Source: Apiosordaria backusii (lineage: Eukaryota; Ascomycota; Sordariomycetes; Sordariales; Lasiosphaeriaceae). From it: a DNA stretch of 64,000 bases. Positions 8,900-20,397 of the stretch are shown in pieces (position 1 is the first letter of the stretch; the number at the start of each line of letters is the position of its first letter). The position numbers and the translations under genes are program-made. The stretch lies in assembly GCA_030549205.1 (NCBI GenBank), contig JAUKTV010000012.1, forward strand, positions 310,001 through 374,000, read 5' to 3'. Under the pieces are notes generated by a model that saw only the letters and a list, made by a program, of their open reading frames with translations, was not told the DNA's origin and ran no database searches.

Positions 8900-10718
8900 A
8901 TGGAAGCCGTCAAAGCTTTGCCTGAACGTATCATGGCCATGGACGGTGATTGTTACATTGACACCGTTACCGGTGTTGACGACCCAACCGCTGACGGCTC
9001 CGAAACCCGCCCCTACAACTCGCTTTCTTATGCCTTCATCCGGAACCTCGACAAGCGACCCAGCCGCTATCTCGTGCGTACGCAAGCAACCCCCAACCCC
9101 TCAGCAGATTCAAGCCAAGCCCCCCGCCGAAGCTGCCTGGAAGGAGCCGTCCAAGAGTGCCATCAAGAAGGCCCAGGGAGCTTTGGATGCCCACAAGAAA
9201 AAGCTCGCCGCCCAGCACGCTCGCGAGGAGGAACAGCGCGGTCGTCGCTTGCAGCGGCTCGAGGAGGCAAAAGATGTGGTGCTGAAGGAAGACCAATCTC
9301 TGCCCAAAGCTACCAAGGTCACAATTGGCCACAAAGATGTCAAACTGGGTGATGAAGAGACCCAAGGCCTCCGGGTCAAGGTGTCGGGAAGAATTCACCA
9401 CTTGCGCCCGCAGAAGCATGCAACCTTCATCACTTTGGCCGACGGGTACGGTTTTCTCCAATGCGTTCTTGCGGCCGGAGACCTCACAAAGTCCTATGAC
9501 GCCGTCATGTTTGCGCTTGGTACTTCCCTTACTGTCTACGGCGAAATGAAAAAGGTGCCTGCCTCTCAGTCCGCTCCAGACAACCGAGAACTACACGTCG
9601 ACTATTACAAGGTCATTGGGCACGCACCTGCAGACAAGGAGGCCTTGACCAACAGGGTCTCTGCTTCACAAAACCAATGGGATTCCCAGATGCTGGACCA
9701 CAGGCATCTGGTTCTGCGGGGAGAGAATGCATCTTCTCTCATCAAGACCAGAGCTGCTCTTGAGCTTGCTTTCATACAGTTTTATGCGAAAGCCAAGTTC
9801 ACCAAATTGTCCCCACCTGCCCTTGTTCAAACTCAAGTCGAAGGCGGGTCTACCCTCTTCAAGGTACCCTACTACGATGAGGACGCGTATCTCACTCAGA
9901 CCTCCCAACTCTACCTCGAGACGGCTCTGCCCAGTTTCGGAAATGTCTACTGCATTGAGAAGTCCTTTCGAGCGGAAAAGAGTTTAACTCGACGTCATCT
10001 TTCGGAATACACGCACGTTGAGGCCGAGATGGATTTCATCGAATTCAGTGACCTTCTTGACCACTTGGAAGAGATCATTTGCTCCGTCATCGATACCGTT
10101 CTCGCAGATGACGAGATCGCAAGCTACATTCGCAAAATGAACCCAGGATTCGAGGCACCATCCCGTCCGTTCTTGCGCATGCGGTATTCTGATGCCATTG
10201 ATTGGCTCAACTCTCAAGACCCCCCGATCCTCAACGAGTTCGACGCCCCCCATACCTTCGGCGACGACATTGCCGAGGCGGCCGAGAGAAAAATGACCGA
10301 CATCATCAACAGACCAATTTTCCTGACCCATTTCCCTGCGGATTTGAAAGCCTTTTACATGAAGAAGGATTCCAGTGATCTGCGGGTGACGGAAAGCGTC
10401 GACGTGCTCATGCCAGGCGTTGGTGAAATCGTCGGCGCTTCCATGAGGATGGAGGACTATGATGAACTCATGGATGCTTTCAAGAGGCATGGCATATCTC
10501 CAGATGCTTACTACTGGTATAACGACCAGAGAAGGTGCGTATTTACTGTGCTATTTATCTGTGGCTTTGATGCTGACATGTTGAGCACCAGATACGGAAC
10601 CTCCCCGCATGGCGGATATGGCCTTGGGCTTGAAAGACTGCTCGCCTGGGTCTGCAAGCAACACACTGTTCGCACCTGCTGCATGTATCCTCGTTTTATG
10701 GGGCGTTGCAGGCCGTGA
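8900..10718 (+). CDS. Cytosolic asparaginyl-tRNA synthetase (frame break near 9120)
   Basis: Class II synthetase that charges tRNA-Asn with asparagine in the cytosol. Start ATG 8900 (MEAVKALPERI; a second ATG at 8933). In order: a fungal N-terminal extension (DGDCYIDTVTG, then RPYNSLSYAFIRNLDKRPSRYLV), a Lys/Ala-rich linker (SKSAIKKAQGALDAHKKKL), an OB-fold anticodon domain (LRVKVSGRIHHLRPQKHATF), motif 2 (CIEKSFRAEKSLTRRHLSEY), and motif 3 (GGYGLGLERLLAW) followed by HTVRTC, which marks AsnRS rather than AspRS. The last intron is 10535-10591 (GTGCGT...CAG, 57 nt). The frame changes between codon 58 and the linker at a run of six C (9120-9125): dropping one C restores a single 586-residue protein of normal family length. 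A tiny intron (for example 9074-9119, 46 nt) would also fit. Either way the gene should be functional, since it is essential. Confidence 0.9.
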
Positions 10719-10959
10719 TGCCGGCAGGAAATGATTCCTCAAGTACGAGGAACGGCCATTATGTTATACTTGGACAGGGAATGACAATAGCCCCGAGTTT
10801 TGATGTGTCCATTTATCCGTGATGTACACTCATGTTTTGGATTTCTGTGAGCGGTAGAGGGGCACAGCTGTTGAAATGATGATTCTCAATTTGAAGGCGT
10901 GATCTCTCCACTTGAATGAAGAATCGATTTGAGAGAAACCCATATCAAGAAAACATCTG

Positions 10960-12320
10960 GTGATAGCGGATGGCAACTTCTCGCAAGAAGGAGGTTTCAG
11001 CTACGATTTCCGGAAATACATCTTTGAAGCCGCAGTGGCTCCCGGAATCGATTTCGTCGTCCTTGACGAATCCGGCCGTTGGCTCCAAACCGAGTCCAGG
11101 GTGTCTGGGGTAATGGCCGAGTTCATTCCCACAGACTTGACAGTTGATGAAGGCCTCCCCGGCAGAATTGCCGACGCTCTTTCCAAATGCCACCCCACTG
11201 TAAATGGCATCACAACTTTCTCGGACAGGTTTCTCTGTGCAACTGCAGCGGCTGCCAACATTCTTTCGCTTCCAATTGCCCCGGTATCCGCATTCGAAAC
11301 AGTCGTGTTCAAAGAGCTGACGCAGAAGTTGGTTCCACTCCCAGTCACGGACGTAGAGAATACTGAGGTTCAGTTTGACGACTCGTCCCACGACACGGGT
11401 GTCATTGTAAAACCAGCACAGGGCGGCGGGTCCTTTGCCGTATTCCTTACCCAAAGTGACAAAGAGAGGCTCACCGCAGAGGAGTTCATCAGATCCCTGG
11501 GCAACCATCCGATGACGGAAAAGTACTTTTCAGGACCCGAAGTACCTAGACGTCAATATCGTTCTGCATGACGGCCAGGTTATACACTCTGAAGTGTCCG
11601 ACAATTTACCCACAACAGCCGAGGGATTTCCCTGTCCATCTGGAACCACATCATGGAAAGAAACCATGAGCATATCCCCTAGCGGCCTCCCGGATGAAGA
11701 GCTGGCCTTACTCCGGAAGACAGCAACATGGTGCCTACTGGAATCAGGCTTTCGAACGGCTGTCTTTCACTGCGAGGCCCGAGTCGTCCGCAGGGCCTAT
11801 GCCTACCTCTCACGTGAGTCGCTGTCTGGATACCCGCACCTTGCCCATGTCGGGAGAGACCAGGAGTCGTTGCCTCCTGCTGTGGCAATTTATTGAGCTC
11901 AATGCCAGGGCACCGGGGTGGCAGTCATCTGCGGAGAGTACCTATGTATGCAACCGGCATCGACTTTTTCGCATTGCAACTCCTGGCTGCTTGCAGTGAC
12001 AACTTGAAACTGTCAGCTCTCGCGAAACCCTTCGCAGGCCGAGTGGCATGGTCAGGCACTGGCTTTGTGCTTGGCGAAAAAGGCGGTATCTTAAGCCACT
12101 TGTGATGTTTGAAGAACTTAGGGCACGGTCGCCAGATCCGATGAAGCATGTTGTTGAGTCGTTTGTCTATTACAAGGATGGAGATCATATCATGGACCCT
12201 ACTGTCACGGGAAACTTCCATTGGGTTGCTTCATTCCTGGCCTATTCAGAGGTCAGTCGAGAGCACCTTGAGGGTATATTGGAAGATGTGAGGAATGCTT
12301 TGTCATTTGAAATTAGATAG
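10960..12320 (+). pseudogene. Broken ATP-grasp carboxylate-amine ligase-like gene
   Basis: Pieces of one ATP-grasp protein occur in order but in three different frames. 10960-11530 gives GITTFSDRFLCATAAAANIL and the nucleotide-binding strand GVIVKPAQGGGS. After a TTTT run (11527-11530) the next frame gives YLDVNIVLHDGQVIHSEVSD and TAVFHCEARV. After about 11815-11870 another frame gives FIELNARAPGWQSSAEST. After a TATGTATG duplication (11943-11950) comes ATGIDFFALQLLAACSD. A last break near 12100 precedes DPMKHVVESFVYYKDGDHIMDP and the C-terminus. The family resembles fungal ATP-grasp proteins of the carnosine-synthase/dipeptide-ligase type. There is no ATG at the 5' end (the frame opens at a GTG after a stop), so the N-terminus is also missing. 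One or two breaks could be unrecognised introns, but four in 1.4 kb argue for a decayed gene. Confidence 0.7.
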
Positions 12321-13658
12321 GATGTATTTTCGTCATTCAGAGATGCTCTCCCTTGTATACCTTATCAAGACGAGCCGGTGATATCGAGATGAGTCGGCGA
12401 TGGCTTTAAGGGAGCTAGACTTTCGGATCTGTGGGACAAGCTGAGCCAGACCCTCGGCTCGGCTCAGCTCAGGAAACTGCCCACCCTATCTGTCATTACA
12501 CTTAGCTCCCTGATAGGCCTGAAATATAGAGTCTAGCATAAGCTCAGACTTATACAGTGTTTTACACCAGTCTGAGCTTCTGCTGCTTACAATCCGAACT
12601 TCTGCAGTCTACAATCTGAGCTTTTTATAGCCAGTAAAAGCTCAGATTGACAGTCAAAAAGCTCAGATCGACCCCTTTAAAAAGTTTTATCTTAGAGAAA
12701 TTCGTAAAAGAGCTAAAAACAGTTAGGAACAGTAAGGGCTTTAGTAAGAGAGCCTTAAAACTATATAATATGACGTTAAAATAAAGTTCGAGTTGTTAAA
12801 ACTGCTAAGAGATGTAGTTATAAGGCTTGATTGACTAGCTAGAGTACTTGAGTATACTTTATGTGAGGATCTTGGTACTTAGTATCTTAAGTACACTCAA
12901 TTACATAACCACAGTACATACTCTCTTTTTTAGCTTGCTAGCTACATAGAGTCTTCGCAGAAGTTCATCATCACTCATCAGAACATCTGCAGCGGTGCCA
13001 TTGTAACTTATCAATCCATGACTTCCTAATACCCCTAAATATCCCTAAATACCCCCAAGACTCAGATACTAATACATCGTTGTTATAGGGCTATGACTGT
13101 ATTCTTTAATAAAAATAAAGTTTTGAACTTTAAAATAAAGTTAAAAATAGAGCTTAGCTTAGATTGTAGACAGTAGAAGTTTGGATTGTAGACAGTAAAG
13201 GCTTAGATTGCGAGTTAAAAAGCTTAGATTAATAGAAAAAAAAGCTCAGATTGGCTATCTATGAAGAGTTTTATCTTAGGAAAAATCACAAAAAGGGCCC
13301 AGAAAAGCTAAAAATACTAAGACTTTTGTTAAAGATAGCCCCAAACCTATATGACAGGACGTTAAAATAAAGTTTTTAACGTCAAAATAGAGTTAAAAAT
13401 AGAGTTAAAAACAGCCTTAACACTCTAACTCTAACCTTATTCCCACCTCCCAATATCAAACTCACAATGTGCATACCAACACAGCTCTTTATTACCAAAT
13501 AAAGCCATCAAACCGCGTAAATCATCGTTTAAACCACATAACACGGTGTATAACCCCTCATGAACAGACCTTAACTACTTAAATCACCGCATAAACCCTC
13601 ATAAACCCTCATAAACCACCCAAACCATCACATACACCCCTCCACACACAGTCATACC
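12321..13658. repeat. Intergenic AT-rich stretch with a diverged direct duplication and AAGCTCAGATT arrays (array C)
   Basis: No gene seen. Two related segments of roughly 200 bases, about 12590-12800 and 13150-13370, share the order: AAGCTYAGATT repeats, AGTTTTATCTTAG, AAAAAGRGC, GAGCTAAAAA-type sequence, then GACGTTAAAATAAAGTT. The AAGCTTAGATT/AAGCTCAGATT units are spaced about 20-22 bases (five between 13154 and 13257), like the arrays elsewhere in the window. Around 13520-13640 ATAAACCC-type triplets recur. Confidence 0.6.
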
Positions 13659-14543
13659 TCACTCCCGCTCCCTCAAAACCCTCCTCTTGGCCTCAAATGG
13701 CACAGTGGGATAACGCGGAGTGACCAGCCACATAAAAACGAGAAGGAAGAGGAGGAAGAGAATGAGAAAGAGGTGGAGGAGGAGGTAGAGGATGAGGTGG
13801 AGAGGGAAAAGGGGGGAGAAAGAAGGGCGAGGCTTGCGGAGAAGCGAGTCGAGGGCCCAGTCGATGAAAGATTCTTTCTCGTGGAGGGTGGGGAAGGGGA
13901 GGGTGAGGGTGAGGGGCTCGGGGGCTGAGGGGAGCAGGTTGGAGAGGTTGTGGGCGGTGCGGGCGTTTTCGATTGTATCTACTGTTCGGGGGAGGGAGGG
14001 TTGTCAGTAGCTGGTGTGAGGTAGGGAAGCGGAGCGGTTGCACGCCGCCAGAGAGGGTGGATGGGGGCGACGATGGTTTTCGGAGGAGTGGGGAGGCGGC
14101 GGAGGTGAGGGCATCGAAGAGGAGAAAGGCGAGGAAGAGCATACCGTGGTCAATGTAATCCTTCAACGCGTTCTGCATCGCCGCAGCCCTCTCCTCATCG
14201 TTCTTCAAGTTCGATAGGAAGGCTGCACGCCTCACCGCCACCCTGAGAGCATCGGGAGAGGCGACGCCAGCGGCAGAGGACGCCTGGGTATTGGGTGGTG
14301 TGGTCGTGAGAAGATGGGGACTGGTGACTAGCTCCTTGTTGATCATGGTAATGGAGAGGAGGCCTGTGTGTGTTGTTGCATCCCTCCCAACTGCGGTAGA
14401 GGCAGGGGCGCCGGCAGAGAAGCCCCAGTGTTAGGTGGTGTTGCTGTAGCAGCAAGGGGGCTGAGAGGAGGAGGCATGGCAAAGGGGGACGGCGACCTCG
14501 ATGGGGGTGAGGCAATCGAGGGCGGTGCATTGAGGGGAGCCAT
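13659..14543 (-). CDS. Small uncharacterised fungal tail-anchored-like membrane protein
   Basis: Three-exon model, 216 residues: 14543-14392, 14320-14145, 13981-13659. The second intron is clear (GTATGC donor directly after KDYIDH, ACAG acceptor, 163 nt): splicing replaces a frame of proline junk by DTIENARTAHNLSNLL and ESFIDWALDSLLRKPRP. That is followed by one long hydrophobic segment (LHLILYLLLHLFLILFLLF) and a short basic C-tail ending LRERE. The first intron (GTTGGG...CACCAG, 71 nt) is weaker but links the well-contexted start MAPLNAPPSI to the same frame. The alternative is a start at 14346 (MINKELV) with one intron, 174 residues. The N-terminus is Pro/Ser/Ala-rich and disordered; the middle, VRRAAFLSNLKNDEERAAAM, is probably helical. 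Topology suggests a single C-terminal anchor with the bulk in the cytosol. Function unknown. Confidence 0.65.
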
Positions 14544-15282
14544 TGCTGGAAGGTGCAGGGTAGTGGGTGGTGTTGATATTTCCTAAAAGCGGCGAAAGGC
14601 CTTAATCAAGATATCCCGTTATTCTTCCAACTCGCAGCCTACTTACATGCTTCGAGGGTTTGCAGGTAGCCCCTTACTTTTTACAAATCCGTCAGGTTTT
14701 CAAAATGTTTTCTGCAAAAACTCTCGGAATTCTTAAAACGCCAAATCCCGGTGAGGGGTTAATTCTTCTGGTTCATCTCTTCTTTCTCGGCATACCGGGG
14801 CGGCGGCAGGGTGGCAGGCGGGGCTGCCAGACGGGGTCATGCCATGTAGGTTGCACAATGCCTTAGGCTACGAGGGGTTGTGGCAGAAAATGAGCTTCAT
14901 CTGATTGTTCCTCGGTTTTCTGCGGGTGGCAGAGGCTCTGAATAGCTTCATCTGACGTCCTGCATACGGGGGAAGCGTTTGCACCGGGAGGCACAGCTAG
15001 GTGCGGCAGGCCTCGGTGAATGTGAAGGCACGAACGAGGTGTGCAAACGCACCAGCAACCACCACCCATTCCCATATTCTTCAGTGTGCCATGCACTTGT
15101 CTCTTTCTCCACCACCAGGACCATTGACCTTCTCACCGCACTCCATAACACCCTTTAACGCCCTTCAAACCTCACCTCCCCCTTGTCCCAAAACCCATAA
15201 GGCACACCTGCACTCCTCCACCCCGGCCGCCCTTCCTCCCCCACCCCCATCCCCTCAAACCTCACCACCGGCCTCAAAATAC

Positions 15283-16933
15283 TCAGTCCCTTCCCCCAAA
15301 CTCACTCCTTTCCCACCTCTGCCACCACTCCCCATGATCCTCTCTCAGGTACCCCCCCATCTGATCATCACCTTCCCAACCCTCCCAAGTAGTCCTCAGC
15401 AACTCCAGCACATGATTCTCCCCCCTCATCCTCCCCCATCTAAACCTCTCCTGACACCTCTCCACTACTTCCCTCGAATACAACCCAATCTCCTCCCTTA
15501 GCAAAAACATATCAACACCAACCAAACTCCCCCTCACGACCCAACTCCCCCCTTTTCCGCCCTGTTAATAACCCCCATCATCGCCCCAACCGCACAAACC
15601 AACCCACACGTCATATCACTAACCGGTAAACTCGGTAAGACTGGCTCTCCGTGAGGGAGATCATACGCCCTACCCATTACGTACGCCACCCCAGAAGCAC
15701 AATCCGCCACCTGCTGCCACCCCGGCCTACTAGCATACACCCCTCCGGACCAAAACAACTCTCACTCACATACACCAACCCCCTGTTCCTCCTTACCGCC
15801 ATCGTCAAAATATCATCCTGAGATAACCCAAATTTATCGAGAACACCAGGGCGGAATCCCTGGATGAAGATATCCGCCTCTCCCAACAACCCCTGAAACT
15901 GCGCCAGGTCGGCAGGGTCCCGAAGATCAAGGCAGGTGGTCGTCTTCCCCGCTGTAAGCGTCAGTTGCAAAATCGACATATCTGGCAAATGTTCCGCGTT
16001 GACTTTTATCACTTCTGCTCCGAGGGAGGAGAGTATCGACGAAGCCACCGGGGCGGCGATGATCCGGGCTAGCTCGAGGACTTTGATGCCTTGGAGCGGG
16101 AGGGGCCTGGTTGCGTCAACAGGCGGGAAACGGATCGGGGGTAAAGGGGTTGAATGGGGGGGGTTGGGAAGGATATCGATCAAGGGGTGATTAGCTAGGG
16201 ACTTTCCCATGGTGGTATTAGACCAGGAGGCGGGCGTGTGACAGATTGTACCGCAGTGGCCGGCGGAGAGGTTGGCGTACTCGATCTCAGCGGGGGACAT
16301 CGTTGTCGTGGCATTGCGGAGGTAAGCTGCTGCCTCAGCAAGTGTTGTGATGGGCGGCTGTTCTGGAAAAGGATCGATGCCAAGGTTGCGGAGCATAGGC
16401 TCGGGGTTGAGGGAGCCATGGAGGCAATACCACTGTCCTGGCGCTTTGGTGGGATAGATTGCTGTTGCTCGGAGTTTGAGCAGTGGGTTCGACCTTGGAC
16501 CAAGGCCTCGCTGCTGCCAGTCGGGGACTAGAGAGTCGAACTTTTTCTTATCTCGCAGCAAGGAGATGACGGGCTGATGATCAAGGTACACCGCGGCCAC
16601 ACTTCCAAGCCAGAGCGCTGTATGTGTCGTGTTGATGACTACTTTCCTGTTGGGATTAGGTAACCCTCGGAGCGTCAGTATCTCGTCTGCCAGGATGCCG
16701 GTCATGGCATGGAGTGCTGCCGCTACGGGCGTAGATTTGACGGGGCCCGGGATGACAGGATCATCATCCCCCTCAAAGCTGACTTTGGAAAGTGCGGATT
16801 CATCGTTGGAGAAGCCTGGTGTCTGCGCTGCCAAGACTCGGAGTATTCGGTGAGCATCCGCTGGCACCGAGACGAAATGTCGGTCGGTAAAGGTCCCGGG
16901 GCCGTACACATCGGGCAGCCTTGGCTCTGCCAT
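15283..16933 (-). CDS. Fungal family III CoA-transferase (CaiB/BaiF type), frame broken twice
   Basis: The main frame runs from 16933 (MAEPRLPDVYGPGTFTDRHF; an in-frame ATG also at 17017) and carries the CaiB/BaiF core LQGIKVLELARIIAAPVASS followed by LGAEVIKVNAEHLPD and TTTCLDLRDPADLAQF. It breaks at a run of four G on the coding strand (15740-15743); the next frame continues RPGWQQVADCASGVAYVMGR and LPVSDMTCGLVCAVGAMMG. It breaks again at a run of six G (15547-15552), after which RGSLVGVDMFLLREEIGLYS and EWWQRWERSEFGG end at 15283. One extra G at each run would give a single protein of about 550 residues, normal for the family. These enzymes move CoA between carboxylic acids; the substrate cannot be told here. 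The conservation after each break suggests sequencing/assembly error or very recent damage. Confidence 0.8.
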
Positions 16934-17017
16934 CTTCCATGTCAGCGGCCAAGCCGTACCTAGATCATTGTGGTCTTCTTGTAGATACCTATGTACTGGA
17001 AACAGGACAAGCATCAT

Positions 17018-20000
17018 TAAATATGTCTGTGTTACGCCGCCAGACGGGTCAATAGCCGAGCAATCTGGTTGATGTAAACAGCCTGAATTGCTGGTAATGG
17101 ACGTGATGATAGATCAGCAAACCAAGAAACTAACATGAATGCAAGAAACAATACAAGATCAGATCCTCAAGCATCAGAAATGTGCGTTGGTGCGGGATAT
17201 GTGATGGCGCGGCCAAGCTCAGGATATGAACATTCATTGGACGGCTCCTCCATGATCAACTTACCTACCTACTGCAGTTGACCAGTTCATCAGCCCTGAT
17301 AAAGCTGCCTACATGCCAGATCTGAAAGTCCACCTCATCGAGAAACATTTTAGCACCCAATGCCAACCGAATATTGGCCGGAGGAGTATCTACGGCGCCA
17401 TCAATCCGGAACCGACATCGGTTCTGCTCAGCAGTAGCCCAGCCGGCCGGGCACGGTGAACTAAGAGCTTTTCGGTCTGACTGACGTCACAACACCTTTA
17501 CAAGAAGTTGTGTATCATGCCAGAGGGCTGCAATTGTCCCGATCTGACAGGCTACCCCGGCTCCAGGTCCTTCCGGGGGAGCATGTCTTGACTTGACGTA
17601 TGGCAAGATTGGCAAGAGACTTCTCGATTTGGATATTCAGCTTCCAATTCGACAATGGCGAACCTGAATTGGCCTTCATGATATCAATGCCGATGCGCTG
17701 AAGAGTATCACGAGGAGGCAAGCATTCCACATAGCTCTTGGCGTCAAGCGTGAGAACCCTGAACGATGCGTCCAAACTTGTAGCACAGGGTTAATGTGGG
17801 CACTGTGGGCAATGTGAACACCACTAGGATTTTGATGGAGAAAACATAATGGACCCTGTTACGCACTTACGCCAAAGATCTGGTGGGACAGTATGTCACG
17901 CCTGTCCCACGCGGTCAATGTAGGCAAAACAATCCCTAGAGCGTTTCTAGCGACCGTTTTAGGCCCTAAGTGAATATGAAAAGGCAGGGGGTTAGGCTGT
18001 AGAATCCACGATCACTGTGGTTCGGCCGTTGTGGCTGCCAGCAGAATGTTAGGGTCAACATTAACCTCCGGCGGGCGTCGTCCCCCTTGCTTGGTTGATG
18101 CTGTGCTCCCAGTGCAGCCCCACAGGGTCTGCACCTTTCATTGACGGATGATGGTCAACTTCGTGGTCATGAGTGGCGCTGTCGCTGTCGTCGTCATCCA
18201 ACCTTTCTCCATAACTCGGTGTCGAAAGGGATTGCCATTGTGAAGCCATCGGCCAAGTGCACTATTGCCTCGTAAATTGTCATTCGCCCTCATTCGACCG
18301 CCGACAGAGGGCAGATGACTCCGGTGATCGGTCAGGGTTGTCATCATGCCAAGAGAGATAGCAATCATTTTGTAAGATCGTGATGCCTCTTGGCAGCGGC
18401 GATGCGCCAGACGGTGGTGAGTTGCCCAGACCAAAAAGGGAGGCTGCGCTCAAACTGGGATGAAGCACAAAGGGGTTGGCCACACAGTGATACCGCCCTT
18501 ATCTCTCCACCTGGCCCAAAAGCAACAGAGGGCACACCTCCTTTTTGAGACATCCCATGAAGGACACAGGCGTCGCGGAATGCCAAGAGCCTTGATCAAC
18601 AGATGTAACGGCTTGGCAGGTTCAAATGCCGGGATGCTGGATGCCAAGTGACGACCTGTGATGGTAGATAAGGCTTGGCACCAACATCAACATCGTAACA
18701 TTTGACAAATTTTGATGTGTCGACGTGAGAATGACGGTGGGCGGGAGACGTTGCAGTAGTTGGAGGAACCAATGTGCGCCATCGAAGACTGCTCCTGCAG
18801 GGCCAGCGCCGTGGACAGCAGGAGAGTTAGGCCGGACGATGCAGACGCGGCGCGCAAGACTCGGAGTAAGGCAAGGCGAGGCTTCAAACGGGCAAGACGG
18901 GTACCGATGCCCACGTCGGATCGGGTCATACGTGCCTATGGCGGAATCGGTGGAATCTGATGTCGAAGTCAGTGGCAGCGGATGGCCTTCGCACGACGGG
19001 ACGACGGGCTTGGCAGCGGATGGTGTCTGAGCAGAAGCCTTCGCTTCGGCGGCGACGTGGGCTTTGCTCCGTGCCAAGGCTCTGTATTTCGTAGGAAAGT
19101 GAGACTGTGAGAGTCTAGGCTCCTGATGTGTCTGTCATTGTGAGCCTCGCCAAGAGCTCTGTGTTGCGCAAAATGATAGGAAATTCGGTGTCGCAAACTG
19201 AGAGATTGCATGTTTGGGGGTTGGGTCACAGGCTCACAGCGCCAAGCTGCCATAACGCGCGGACTTGTCGCAATGCAGTTGGTACAGAGGCTGTCGTGGA
19301 AGATCGATGCTGCTCCGCCCTGGATGGTTGCGTAGGTTGAATGAAGCAATCTTGAAGCAGTGGATGTTGATGTTGGCAGTGGTTAGATTCTGATGGCTTG
19401 GGGTGGCTGTTGCCCTGAAGCAAGCCACAACGGGCCCTGGGGGTAAACGCCCGGCGTGGCGCTTAACCGAATCGGGCCGCTATCAGATGCCAAGGGAGAT
19501 CTTCATCGAGGATGAACGGCTTGGCAAGGCCTTGGCATACGAGCCAAGACTTGTGTTGTCACGGCAAGCCATCATCTTGACGGACTTCGTTCCCCATGCG
19601 AGCCAAAGTCTGGTCGAGAGAAAGCTTGGGTTCGCGGCCTGGGAATCTGTTGAACGGAATGTTCCGTCGTGGAACAACCGCACATGCGGTGACCGCCTCA
19701 TGCAACACTACCAGTGGCGTCTTTTCTCTCTGTGTTCTGTTCCCCGTGCTCCTCTCTTCAGGCCTTTGGCAGTCGACGGTTGCTGCATTCTGACGTCTTG
19801 CCAGCTGGAAGAGAAACAAGAGAAGCACAGTAGAAGCATGAGCAGAAGCATCAACTTGTTACGGGAATTGAACGCCCAATCTGATCGACATTGCGGCCAC
19901 TTTTTCCTCCATCGGTAAATGGACGCCAAGGCCTAGACTTTGATGTGGGGGAGGTACGTACTGCCACTCGCACAAACTCTCTCCAACGCTGACGATTGCA

Positions 20001-20397
20001 TATAAGACCGCCTCACCCTGTCCAGTCTGCCCGGAATACTGTTGCTATTATAAGCTTTGTTATCAACATCTTCTTCTTTCCCGAATATCCCTCAACCCAT
20101 GACCAATTCCTTCACTCATCATCCATCACTTTTGCATCTTCTTCGTCGCTGTCTGTACACCACCCACTGTCAGGTGTCGGCTGTAGTGTCACCCTTATTC
20201 CCACTTTCTTGAACCAACCAGGCTTGCGGCATTTTCACTCCACCCGAACCACCAACCTGGACCGTATCACGAACATTTGAACACCCTCCTCTACAAATTC
20301 CCCGCCAGACACTCCTCAACAGCAGATTCTTTGCTCTCCATCAGAGAACCACCATCTACCTATCCCATTTCTTCAACTTCTCTGACACAACATCACC
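17018..20397. other. Long non-coding stretch, no gene supported
   Basis: Many open frames of 60-170 codons occur here on both strands, but they overlap each other, show no family resemblance and have no convincing splice sites. The sequence has normal GC content and is not a RIP block. It is unusually rich in the hexamer GCCAAG on either strand. Close to the right end, a TATA-like ATATAAG (about 20000) and a long pyrimidine- and C-rich leader (20280-20397) precede the gene at 20398. Confidence 0.5.
17735..19935. promoter_or_regulatory. Cluster of GCCAAG (PacC-consensus-like) hexamers
   Basis: GCCAAG or its complement CTTGGC occurs near 17737, 18350, 18390, 18578, 18612, 18642, 18673, 19009, 19072, 19150, 19241, 19490, 19520-19550 (three) and 19930. 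Most are preceded by T, giving TGCCAAG. GCCARG is the published core of the fungal pH regulator PacC. About 15 sites in 2.2 kb is several times the one per 2 kb expected by chance at balanced composition. Whether they are bound is unknown. Confidence 0.35.

Noticed and set aside
13693..14346. Proline-rich 217-residue protein read without splicing
   Set aside because: The C-terminal half is the wrong frame. A clear GTATGC donor and CAG acceptor give a product with a membrane helix.
17515..17775. 86-codon minus-strand ATG frame
   Set aside because: No family resemblance, no neighbouring exon, and typical of chance frames in this gene-poor stretch.
18605..18630. GGTTCAAAT inside a short palindrome, like a tRNA T-arm
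   Set aside because: The stem does not pair over five bases and no D-arm or acceptor stem is found upstream; not a tRNA.
19403..19918. 171-codon plus-strand frame, the longest in the 17-20 kb stretch
   Set aside because: Composition looks random, overlapping frames on both strands are equally open, and it is dominated by the GCCAAG-rich sequence.
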